Assembly (NCBI RefSeq): GCF_016887565.1
Contig: NZ_CP069396.1
Coordinates: 12,072,001-12,136,000, forward strand
From: Archangium violaceum
Lineage (GTDB): Bacteria > Myxococcota > Myxococcia > Myxococcales > Myxococcaceae
DNA length: 64,000 nt
Direction of reading: 5' to 3'
Positions within the stretch are counted from its first letter, which is position 1; each line of letters starts with the position of its first letter. A program made the position numbers and the translations under genes. The notes under the pieces were generated by a model. That model searched no databases. It was not told the DNA's origin and saw only the letters and a program-made list of their open reading frames with translations. Below are positions 32,591 to 40,008 of the stretch, piece after piece.

Positions 32591-33460
32591 CTAGACCTTG
32601 CCCGGCGCGCGCGGACCCTGGCTGCCGAGGCTCTGATTGAGACGCTTGAGGGCCCAGCTGAAGGCCCCGGCCAGGCTGGACTTGGTCACCACGCCGGCGA
32701 GGTCCACGCCCAGGTGGACGATGGTCTGGGCGATTTGAGGCCGGATGCCGCTGATGACACACTCGGCGCCCATGAGGCGGGTGGCGGTCACCGTCTTGAT
32801 GAGGTGCTGGGCGGTGAGGGTGTCCACCGTGGGCACGCCGGTGATGTCGATGATGGCGATCTCCGCGCCCGTCTCCACGATGCGCTGCAGCAGCGTCTCC
32901 ATCACCGTCTGGGTGCGCCCGCTGTCCAGCGTGCCGATGAGCGGCAGGGCGACGATGCGGTCCCACATCTGCACCACGGGGGTGGACAGCTCCAGCATCT
33001 CCTGCTGCTGGCGGACGATGACCTCCTCGCGCGTGCGCTGGTGCACCTCGGTGGTGAACAGGCCCAGCTTGTCCAGCAGGACGGTGGCGCTCCACATCGC
33101 GTCGGCCACCGCCTCCGGCTGGCTGGCGAGCTCGCGGCGCAGCCGGTCGAACAGGGGCTGCTTGAGGCTGAAGATGAAGGTGGCCGTCTCGGACGGGGAG
33201 AAGCCCTGGAGGCTGCGCGAGCGTGACAGCCGCTCCAGCATGTCCCGCACGGACGCGAACCCGGAGCTGTTGATGTCGGTGAGATTGCCCTGCTCGGTCG
33301 CCTGAGTCAGCAGCCGGAGGAACTCGGCGCACTGCTCCCGCAGCTCGCCCTCCTTCAGCAGCGCGTCACGGCGTATCCCACTGGACGTCATGGCCGCGAA
33401 CCACTCGGCGATCAGCTCGGACGGGTATTTCTTGAGAATCTCGTGGATACGAGTGGTCAA
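32591..33460 (-). CDS. RsbR-type stressosome sensor (RsbRD N-domain + STAS)
   Basis: 289 residues using a TTG start at 33460, chosen because a perfect AGGAGG lies six bases upstream; a GTG at 33526 would add 22 residues without such a site. The N-terminal half (ILKKYPSELIAEWFAAM, ELREQCAEFLRLLTQAT) matches the RsbRD-type sensory domain. A linker helix leads to a C-terminal STAS domain: VVQMWDRIVALPLIGTLDS, IIDITGVPTVDTLTAQHLIK and ISGIRPQIAQTIVHLGVDL, with the phosphorylatable Thr region (TVDT) in place. It is the first gene of the rsbR-rsbS-rsbT-phosphatase-kinase operon and would collect the stress signal. Confidence 0.92.
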   Translation of the reverse strand: MTTRIHEILKKYPSELIAEWFAAMTSSGIRRDALLKEGELREQCAEFLRLLTQATEQGNLTDINSSGFASVRDMLERLSRSRSLQGFSPSETATFIFSLKQPLFDRLRRELASQPEAVADAMWSATVLLDKLGLFTTEVHQRTREEVIVRQQQEMLELSTPVVQMWDRIVALPLIGTLDSGRTQTVMETLLQRIVETGAEIAIIDITGVPTVDTLTAQHLIKTVTATRLMGAECVISGIRPQIAQTIVHLGVDLAGVVTKSSLAGAFSWALKRLNQSLGSQGPRAPGKV

Positions 33461-33588
33461 CGAATGCCTCCTGGAGACCGCGTGTAACACACGAGAGCCG
33501 GTGGTGACTGGAGCGAAAAATGCCACCCAGCCGGGGCCTCACTTCAGTGTTCAATCGGAGATAGCCACTGGGACGACGGCGAAATTCC

Positions 33589-33609
33589 CCGAGGGTGTAG
33601 CCCCCTCGG
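33589..33609. promoter_or_regulatory. 7-bp hairpin in the intergenic region upstream of the Rsb operon
   Basis: CCGAGGG (33589-33595) pairs with CCCTCGG (33603-33609) across a 7-base loop. It lies in the 229-base gap before rsbR, into which the preceding minus-strand kinase gene (ending at 33690) would also be transcribed. It may therefore be that gene's terminator or part of the Rsb leader. I see no clear sigma70 or sigma54 promoter in the rest of the gap. Confidence 0.35.
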
Positions 33610-33689
33610 AAACAGCCCTCGCTAACGGACCGGAGAAGCGCAGCTGAACCGCGAGGAAGGGGGGCCGTTGGATACGACCCCCGCTCACA

Positions 33690-35096
33690 TCACCTCAGCA
33701 GCCACATGGCCAGGAAGCCCGCGGCGAGCGCGACGAGGAACAGACCGGCGGCGAGGCCCCATGTCCGGGGCGTACCGCCAACGCTGGTCGGCGCGGGCGC
33801 CTCGTCCTCGCCGCCCTCCTCGATGGCGTGCATCAGCCCGGACTTCCCATCCCGCCCCGCCACCACGACCTCACCGGTGACATCCACGTCGAAGGCCACC
33901 CGCACCTCGCGTGAGGTCGCCGGCGTCTGGGTCCGAGCCTCGGCGGAAGCCGGTGTGCGCGGCCGGGAATCCTCCACCAGCTCCACCTCGGCGGAGGGCA
34001 CGAAGTCCGCGGGCGCGTCGAGCGCCCGGTGTTCGAAGGCCAGCGCGGTGGGGGGCGCGAAGGTCGGCAGCTCCTTCTCGGAGAGCGGATGCTGGAGCGA
34101 GGGATTGGCGCGCAACAGCTCCGCGAGCACCTCGTCCTCCACCGCTTTCTCCTTGGTGAAGGCCTCGCCCATCAGCCGCGCCAGGTCCGCGTCGTCCACA
34201 CCGGGCGCGTACTTCTCCCGCAGGGCGCGCAGCGCCTCGGCGAACGCCGCCGCATCCGGGAAGCGGGCATCGGGCTCGGCGGACAGGGCCTTCAACACCA
34301 CCGCATCCACCTCCGGGGGCAGCCCCTGGCTGTACTGTCCCGGCGGCTCCCACTTGGGGTAGGCCGCGCGCTTCCAGCGCTCGACGACATCGCCCTTCTG
34401 CGGCAGCGGGCGCCAGGCGAGCAGTTCCCAGAGCACCACGCCCGTGGCGTACACGTCGGCCCGCCGGTCCACGAGCTTCTTGCGCGCCTGCTCCGGCGCC
34501 ATGTACGCGATGCTGCCCATCACCACGCTGGGCGCCGTCTGCGCCTCCTTGAGCGTGGACTGGGCGGCGCCGAAGTCGATGATTTTGACCTCGCCCGCGT
34601 AGGAGATGCACACGTTGGCGGGCGACAGGTCGCGGTGCACCAGGTGCAACGGCTGCCCGTGCTCGTCCGTCACGTCATGCGCGTGGGCCAGGCCCTGACA
34701 CATCCGCTCGCCAATGAGCAGCACCAGGCCCAGGGGCAGCACCCGGCCCTGCTTGCGCAGCCGCCACGCGAGCCGGTTGAGCGTCTTGCCCTGCACGTAT
34801 TCCATGGCGAGGTAGAGCTCTCCAGCCACCTCGCCCATGGCCCACACGCGGGCGATGTTGGGATGGGACAGGCGCACCACCACGCGCGCCTCGTCCCGGA
34901 AGCGGGCGAGGAACTGGGGGTTGCCCGCCAGGGCGCGCAGCACCTTCTTCACCACGCAGGCGCGCCCCTGCCCCTCCTCGCGCGCCAGGAACACCTCTCC
35001 CATTCCCCCGTACCCGATGCGCCGCACCAGGGTGTAGGGGCCGAAGGGAATGGACTCCGGGCGCGCGAGCGCCTCTTGTTCAGGCGCCTTGTCCAA
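33690..35096 (-). CDS. Membrane-anchored Ser/Thr protein kinase
   Basis: About 468 residues if the TTG at 35096 is used; there is no ATG or GTG between the end of hemL and the kinase domain, so TTG inside the hemL 3' end (17-base overlap) is the likeliest start. The kinase domain begins almost at once: IPFGPYTLVRRIGYGGMGEV, VVKKVL, HLVHRDLSPANV, IIDFGAAQ, GSIAYMAPEQARKK. A long acidic and Pro/Ala-rich linker follows, and one membrane segment closes the protein (TWGLAAGLFLVALAAGFLAMWLL), so the kinase faces the cytoplasm with a short outer tail. The HRDLSPAN form of the catalytic loop is common in myxobacterial kinases. Confidence 0.9.
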   Translation of the reverse strand: MDKAPEQEALARPESIPFGPYTLVRRIGYGGMGEVFLAREEGQGRACVVKKVLRALAGNPQFLARFRDEARVVVRLSHPNIARVWAMGEVAGELYLAMEYVQGKTLNRLAWRLRKQGRVLPLGLVLLIGERMCQGLAHAHDVTDEHGQPLHLVHRDLSPANVCISYAGEVKIIDFGAAQSTLKEAQTAPSVVMGSIAYMAPEQARKKLVDRRADVYATGVVLWELLAWRPLPQKGDVVERWKRAAYPKWEPPGQYSQGLPPEVDAVVLKALSAEPDARFPDAAAFAEALRALREKYAPGVDDADLARLMGEAFTKEKAVEDEVLAELLRANPSLQHPLSEKELPTFAPPTALAFEHRALDAPADFVPSAEVELVEDSRPRTPASAEARTQTPATSREVRVAFDVDVTGEVVVAGRDGKSGLMHAIEEGGEDEAPAPTSVGGTPRTWGLAAGLFLVALAAGFLAMWLLR

Positions 35097-36375
35097 GCGC
35101 GCGGAACGCCTTGCGGGCCGCCCGGAGGATGTGTGCCACCTCGGGCTCGTTGATGGACAGCGACAGGAAGGCCGCCTCGAACTGGCTGGGCGGCAGGTAC
35201 ACGCCCTCCTCCAGCATCTGGTGGAAGAAGCGGCTGTAGCGCGCCGTGTCGGCCTTCTTGGCGCTCGCGTAGTCGTACACCGGCCCTTCGGTGAAGAAGA
35301 CGGTGAACATGCTGCCCACGCGGTTGATGGTGACGGGGATCTTCGCCTCCTCCGCCTCCGCGCGCAGACCGGCCTCGATTTCGCGGCCGACGAAGTCCAG
35401 GCGCTCGTACACGCCCGGCGCGCGCAGCGCCTGGAGGCTCGCGATGCCCGCGGCCACCGCCACCGGATTCCCCGACAGGGTGCCCGACTGGTACACGGGG
35501 CCCTCGGGAGCGATCTTGGACATGATGTCGCGGCGCCCGCCGTAGGCCGCCAGCGGCATGCCACCACCAATCACCTTGCCGAAGGTGCTCAGGTCCGGAC
35601 GCAGGCCGTAGACCTCCTGTGCACCGCCGCGCGCCAGCCGGAAGCCCGTCATCACCTCGTCGAGCACGAAGAGCACCCCGTGCGCGCGGCACAGCGCCTG
35701 GAGGCCCTGGAGGTAGCCCTCCTCGGGGATGAGCACGCCCATGTTGCCCACCACGGGCTCGATGATGGCGCAGGCGATGTCCTTGGCGCGCTGGGCGAAG
35801 AGCCGCTCCACGGCGCCGAGGTCGTTGTACGGGGCGGTCAGCGTGAGGCTGGCCACCTCCTTGGGCACGCCCGGCGAGTCCGGCAGACCCAGCGTCTCCA
35901 CGCCGCTGCCCGCCTTCACCAGGAAGGGGTCACCCGCGCCGTGGAAGCAGCCCTCGAACTTGAGGATGTAGTCGCGGCCGGTGAAGCCGCGCGCCAGCCG
36001 GATGGCGGCCACGGTGGCCTCGGTGCCGCTGGAGACCAGGCGCACCTTCTCCACGCTGGGCACGGTGGCGCAGATGAGCTCGGCGAACTGCACCTCGAGG
36101 TCCGTGGGCGCGCCGAAGGTGGTGCCGCGCCGCGCCGCCTCGGTGACGGCCGCGACGATGGGCGGGTAGGCATGGCCGAGGATGAGCGGACCCCAGCTCC
36201 CCACCAGGTCCACGTACCGGTTGTCGTCCACGTCCGTCAGCCACGCGCCCGCGCCCTCCTTGAAGAAGACGGGTTCACCGCCGACACCACGGAAGGCACG
36301 CACCGGGGAGTTCACTCCACCCGGGATGCGCTCCTGCGCGCGGGAGAAGAGGGCCTTGCTCTGCGAGTGGTTCAT
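35080..36375 (-). CDS. hemL: Glutamate-1-semialdehyde 2,1-aminomutase
   Basis: 431 residues, normal length. It converts glutamate-1-semialdehyde to 5-aminolevulinate in the C5 route of haem synthesis, using pyridoxal phosphate. Markers: ERIPGGVNSPVRAF at the N-terminus, VDLVGSWGPLILGH, RLVSSGTEATVAAIRLARG, EPVVGNMG, FVLDEVMTGFR, and STFGKVIGGGMPLAAYGG, where Lys 267 is the PLP lysine. ATG 36375 is preceded by GGAG at six bases. A kinase gene overlaps its 3' end, an unusual partner for a haem gene; co-expression may be incidental. Other haem genes are not in the window. Confidence 0.96.
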   Translation of the reverse strand: MNHSQSKALFSRAQERIPGGVNSPVRAFRGVGGEPVFFKEGAGAWLTDVDDNRYVDLVGSWGPLILGHAYPPIVAAVTEAARRGTTFGAPTDLEVQFAELICATVPSVEKVRLVSSGTEATVAAIRLARGFTGRDYILKFEGCFHGAGDPFLVKAGSGVETLGLPDSPGVPKEVASLTLTAPYNDLGAVERLFAQRAKDIACAIIEPVVGNMGVLIPEEGYLQGLQALCRAHGVLFVLDEVMTGFRLARGGAQEVYGLRPDLSTFGKVIGGGMPLAAYGGRRDIMSKIAPEGPVYQSGTLSGNPVAVAAGIASLQALRAPGVYERLDFVGREIEAGLRAEAEEAKIPVTINRVGSMFTVFFTEGPVYDYASAKKADTARYSRFFHQMLEEGVYLPPSQFEAAFLSLSINEPEVAHILRAARKAFRALGQGA

Positions 36376-36578
36376 GAGGGCTCCATAGCACGCGGCGTGT
36401 GCGCCCAGCGGCGACACTCTTGCGTCATCGGCTGGCCGCTTGTTTCCCGCCATGCATTCGTCTACACCGCGCCGCCAGTTACAGGTTTTACCGTTTATCT
36501 GCGGGTGGGAGAACTTTCCACGGCGTCTGGTTTATACCGCTCCCGTGCCCGGATGCCTATACGGGGGAGCGGAGAGAG

Positions 36579-37649
36579 ATGTCGAACGCCTCGCGAGGAG
36601 CTTGGTCTCCCAATCGAGTCCGGCACGGGCGCCTCGCCGCCGCGCTACTGGCCACGCTCGGAGCCACCGCCGCCTTCGCGGTGGATGAGCGGCCCATCGC
36701 CGAGCCACGCCTCGCGAGGCTCACGTGCCACCCGGGTTATTTGAAGCGGGAGGCGCCGTACGGGCTCGAGGGAGTGCACGCCGCCATCCGCCAGGCGCTG
36801 GAGAGCGGAGACCTGGCCGCGCAGCGCTTCCTGGAGGAGCGGCTCGCCGAGGTCATCGGAGAGGACGTCCGCGCCGCGCTCCAGGGAATCGAATGGGCCC
36901 AGAGCGCGCGGGAGCCCGAGCTGTCGCTCTACCTGCGCGCGGTGCGCGAGACAGAAGCGGTGAGAGCCCCCGCGGTGGTGGACCGGCTCGCCCGCATGGC
37001 GGAGACGCATCCGGATCCCGACCACCAGGCCAGCGCGCTGATGGCGCTGGAGACGCAGCACCGCTTCGAGCCGGCCCTGTTGGAGCGCCTGACCACGCTG
37101 GCCAGGAGGGACACGCTCGCCAGGGGAGTGGTCATGAACGCGGTGCGCGCCATCGGCCGGGTGATGGACAACGACTTCCAGCGCACCGGCGAGCTCGAGC
37201 CGTACCTGGGCAGGCTGCTGGAGGTGGCGCTCGACTCCAGAGAGCCGGATGTGCGGAGCCTCGCCCTGGAGATGGGCACCTACCCGGGCGCTCGAATCGA
37301 GGGGAAGTCGCTCCAAGGGATGGCGAGGTTCCTGACCGAGGACCCCGCCCCCGGCGTGCGCGAGATGGCCGCGCTGGTGATGTCCTCGGGGCGTGACACC
37401 CAGGCGGTGCTGGACGCCTTCCGCGAGAGCTTCCCCCGTGAGAAGAACGAGTGCGTGCGCTGGGCCCTGGTGCGCTTCGCGATGCGCGCCGGAGGTGCCC
37501 AGGCCCTGCCGCTGTTGAAGGACTTCGCGCGGCAGGACGCGCGCTTCCAGCGGGACTACGTCGACTTCAAGGGCCTGTACGACGCGGGCCAGGTCGACTT
37601 CGACCGGGTCTTCCCGCTCAAGGCCATCCGCCACAGGTGCGAGGGCTAG
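36579..37649 (+). CDS. Exported HEAT-repeat-like protein
   Basis: 356 residues from ATG 36579, with GGAGAGAG directly before it. A signal peptide (RLAAALLATLGATAAFA) precedes a mature protein made of antiparallel helical pairs with regularly spaced Ala/Leu/Asp-Arg, such as DHQASALMALETQHRFEPAL and DVRSLALEMGTYPGARI, the look of HEAT or Armadillo-type repeats. It would act in the periplasm as a binding scaffold; no catalytic motif is seen. The next gene, of the same style, starts three bases after its stop, so the two are an operon. The 203-base gap upstream includes an AT-richer patch (36478-36538) that may hold the promoter. Confidence 0.8.
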   Translation: MSNASRGAWSPNRVRHGRLAAALLATLGATAAFAVDERPIAEPRLARLTCHPGYLKREAPYGLEGVHAAIRQALESGDLAAQRFLEERLAEVIGEDVRAALQGIEWAQSAREPELSLYLRAVRETEAVRAPAVVDRLARMAETHPDPDHQASALMALETQHRFEPALLERLTTLARRDTLARGVVMNAVRAIGRVMDNDFQRTGELEPYLGRLLEVALDSREPDVRSLALEMGTYPGARIEGKSLQGMARFLTEDPAPGVREMAALVMSSGRDTQAVLDAFRESFPREKNECVRWALVRFAMRAGGAQALPLLKDFARQDARFQRDYVDFKGLYDAGQVDFDRVFPLKAIRHRCEG

Positions 37650-37652
37650 GCG

Positions 37653-38795
37653 ATGAGCACGGGAGCGAGGAAGACGTGGCTGAGTGCCGGAGCGGTGCTG
37701 CTCGCCGCGCTCGTGGGCCTGTGGCTGTGGCGCTCGGGCACGAGGAGCGAGACCCCGGCCGGGACACCGGACACCACGGCCTCGCGAGATACCGCGAGCG
37801 CGGGCGAGGGGCGGACACCGACGGCACCGGCGCCGGTCTCCGAGGAAAAGAGCCTCCCGCCCGAGGGCCTCCTGCAACCAGGGCCGTGCGCACTGGACTC
37901 CCTGGTGGAGGAGTACCGGCAGGGCAAGGCGTCACCGGCGTACCGCCGCTATGTGGTGGAGCAGCTGCGCGGCATCCTGGAGAAACAGCCACCGGAGCAG
38001 CTGTGGGCGAAGGTGGAGGTGGAACAGGACCCCGAGGTGCTGGAGGCACTGTCGGCCCTCTGGGTGACGCGTTTCAACCTGACGGGTGAGCGGGGGGTGC
38101 TGGAGCGGGTGGTGGACAAGGCCGCGCGCGAGTCGGACCCGAGGCGCCGGGCGGTGATGGTGCGCTCGCTGAGGGCCACTGGGGAGCCGGCCAGCGAGGT
38201 GCTGGCCAGGGGAGAGTCCACGCGCCATGCCTATCGCGATTGGGTGAAGGACGCGGCGCCCGAGGTGCGCGAGGCGGTGGTGGGGAACCTGAGGGACGAG
38301 GCCGGGCGCAACTTCGGACGATTCCAGGGAGTGGCGGAGGAGGCGGTAGCGCTCGCGAGGGAGGCGAGCGACCCCGGGACGGCGGCGGGGCTGTTGGGGG
38401 CCTCGTCCATCGAGGCGGCGCGAACGCCCGCGGTGGACTCCGTGCGAGAGCTGTTCCAGAGCGCCGAGCACGCGGAGGTACGCGCGGCGGCGGCGAAGGC
38501 ACTGGGAACGGTATCGGCGGAAGAAGCCGAGCGGACGATGCGAGCACTGACCGGGCGCTTCGCCACGGAGCCCGCGCGCGAGGTGCGAAGCGCCATCCTG
38601 GAGAGCATCGCGCGACTGGGCCTCTCGAATGCCGAGCCGGTGCTGCGGAAGCTGAAGGGCGTGAACGGGGAGATGGACGAAGAGATCGACACCTGGCTCA
38701 CGCTGTTGTCCTCACGACCGCAGACATGGAACCTGCTGCTGCGCGACAAGGAGACACGGGAGCACCAGCGGAGGCTTCACCCTCTCAGCCAATAG
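37653..38795 (+). CDS. Membrane-anchored HEAT-repeat-like protein
   Basis: 380 residues. An N-terminal membrane anchor (TWLSAGAVLLAALVGLWLW) is followed by a Thr/Pro/Ala-rich linker (about 30-75) and then helical repeats: DPRRRAVMVRSLRATGEPAS, APEVREAVVGNLRDEAG, EVRAAAAKALGTVSAEEA and EVRSAILESIARLGLSNAEP. These look like HEAT/PBS-lyase-type repeats. It would be tethered to the inner membrane and face the periplasm. Its partner is the exported HEAT-like protein three bases upstream; a physical complex is a fair guess. Its last 19 bases overlap the convergent SMI1/KNR4 gene. Confidence 0.8.
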   Translation: MSTGARKTWLSAGAVLLAALVGLWLWRSGTRSETPAGTPDTTASRDTASAGEGRTPTAPAPVSEEKSLPPEGLLQPGPCALDSLVEEYRQGKASPAYRRYVVEQLRGILEKQPPEQLWAKVEVEQDPEVLEALSALWVTRFNLTGERGVLERVVDKAARESDPRRRAVMVRSLRATGEPASEVLARGESTRHAYRDWVKDAAPEVREAVVGNLRDEAGRNFGRFQGVAEEAVALAREASDPGTAAGLLGASSIEAARTPAVDSVRELFQSAEHAEVRAAAAKALGTVSAEEAERTMRALTGRFATEPAREVRSAILESIARLGLSNAEPVLRKLKGVNGEMDEEIDTWLTLLSSRPQTWNLLLRDKETREHQRRLHPLSQ

Positions 38796-39256
38796 CCTGG
38801 AGCACGGGCTCGTAGCGCCCCCTCCAGGAACTCCGAGAAGGAGCCAGCGAACTGTCGGCAATACTCCAGGTTCGGCCACGTCTCGTGGTCACCGTCGATG
38901 ATGGGGTAACGCCCATGCGCCTGCCGGCTCACGTCGATCAAGACGTAGTTGCCATCCTGCACATCGCAGATGGCATACAGGGAGGCCGGCCCGCGTGAAT
39001 CCTCGTCTCTGCCGCGAATGGCCACGCGCGCCCGGATGATCTCGGACAAGGGCAGCATCCGGTAGGGGCAGTCTGGCAGTGGCTTGATCAACTCCGCGCC
39101 GTTGCAATGCAGGTAGAAGGCACGCAGGTCCGGGTCCAGAGTCCACCCCATGCGCCGCTCGAACGCCTCGAGCTGCTCGAGGGTGGCAGGCGGATACGGA
39201 AAGTGGTCACGGGAGACCTCATCGAGGAGGTCGCGCATGGGCGTTGGCATCGTCAT
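38777..39256 (-). CDS. SMI1/KNR4 (SUKH) family immunity candidate
   Basis: 159 residues from ATG 39256, which shares one base with the stop of the upstream lipoprotein toxin gene (TGATG arrangement), so translation is coupled. SUKH features: a start motif YPPATLEQLEAFERRMGWTL, then DLRAFYLHCNGAELIKP (the L..FY...NG signature), and LYAICDVQDGNYVLIDVSR with GRYPIIDGDHETWP. The SUKH superfamily is a major immunity family for bacterial toxins, especially nucleases. It has no signal peptide, so it would protect the cytoplasm from the paired toxin. The 3' end overlaps the convergent HEAT-like gene. Confidence 0.82.
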   Translation of the reverse strand: MTMPTPMRDLLDEVSRDHFPYPPATLEQLEAFERRMGWTLDPDLRAFYLHCNGAELIKPLPDCPYRMLPLSEIIRARVAIRGRDEDSRGPASLYAICDVQDGNYVLIDVSRQAHGRYPIIDGDHETWPNLEYCRQFAGSFSEFLEGALRARAPGYWLRG

Positions 39257-39939
39257 CAGTCGCTGTAGGGCAGATCGACTCCCACCGAATTCCAGGGCGC
39301 GCTCCCCTCGTAACACCTGGGGTACTCCTCGTTGTAGACCCCATGGATGTCGGGCTGCGCGGGCATGACGTTTCCGAGATCCGTCGGATTGCCTCCATGC
39401 CAGAGGTCTCGCATGTGATGTCCCGGCCAGTGGGTGTTTCCGCTCTTGGGCCACTCTCCATAGATATCGGCGAACTTCCGGCGAAGGCCCTCCCGCGCGT
39501 TCTCCCACTGCTTGCGCAAGGGCTCCTTGTCCGCCGGTTTCAACGTGGGGAAGTCGCAACAGCAGTGGAAGAGGGCATAGCGACTTCCGGCTTCGAGCGG
39601 CATGACGGCCCCCCGCCAGTCGTACTTGATATCGGCCAGCCACATGCAGCCCATGAGCCTACGGCCCTGCTCAGCGCATTCCTCCCGACAAGACGCCATC
39701 CACCGCCTGTTGCACTGCCAGGGGCCATAGTAGAAGGTCGCCTTCAACGCACTCGCGGAGGAATACTCCTTCCATGGTCCCTCCCATTTTCCAGGCGCTG
39801 CTCTGGCCCCAGGGGACGGGGTCACATTGTTCGGGTGGGTGATGTCGCGCGTCTCGGACAGGTAATTCGTCACACACCCGCTCGAGGCCCCCCACAACAC
39901 CACCGGCACGATGACCTGCCGGAAGACATGAGAAGTCAT
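39256..39939 (-). CDS. Lipoprotein toxin candidate with GHH/HNH-type nuclease signature
   Basis: 227 residues from ATG 39939. A signal peptide ends in a lipobox-like WGASSGC (Cys 22), predicting a lipoprotein. A cysteine-rich middle (Cys 76, 84, 88, 98, 126-128) precedes a C-terminal domain with HWPGHHMRDLWHGGNP (His 174/175, Asp 178, His 181), NVMPAQPDIHGVY (His 199) and YPRCYEG. The GHH...DL.HGG.P...N..P...H pattern resembles HNH/ENDO VII-type toxin domains. With a SUKH gene directly after it, this is a polymorphic toxin/immunity pair; the lipoprotein form matches Sit toxins transferred by outer-membrane exchange (SitA6-like in my judgement). Confidence 0.72.
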   Translation of the reverse strand: MTSHVFRQVIVPVVLWGASSGCVTNYLSETRDITHPNNVTPSPGARAAPGKWEGPWKEYSSASALKATFYYGPWQCNRRWMASCREECAEQGRRLMGCMWLADIKYDWRGAVMPLEAGSRYALFHCCCDFPTLKPADKEPLRKQWENAREGLRRKFADIYGEWPKSGNTHWPGHHMRDLWHGGNPTDLGNVMPAQPDIHGVYNEEYPRCYEGSAPWNSVGVDLPYSD

Positions 39940-39942
39940 CGG

Positions 39943-39970
39943 CTCACCCCAGGAAGAGAGTTGGGGTGAG
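39943..39970. promoter_or_regulatory. Inverted repeat over the toxin gene's ribosome-binding site
   Basis: CTCACCCCA (39943-39951) pairs perfectly with TGGGGTGAG (39962-39970). On the minus strand the arm nearer the toxin ATG (39939) contains the purine-rich GGGGTGAG, the only plausible ribosome site. Folding would hide it, which suggests translational control. The right arm with the following GATATC also resembles the GGGGTGAGGGTATC end of the REP-like element at 42240-42275. Confidence 0.5.
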
Positions 39971-40008
39971 GATATCGCCACTCCACGGTCCGCCCCGAGG
40001 TCCCAACC

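Noticed and set aside
36399-36578. An N-terminal extension of the HEAT-like gene from upstream in-frame codons
   Set aside because: ATG 36579 has a good ribosome site and begins a proper signal peptide; the upstream translation is not protein-like and would bury that signal.
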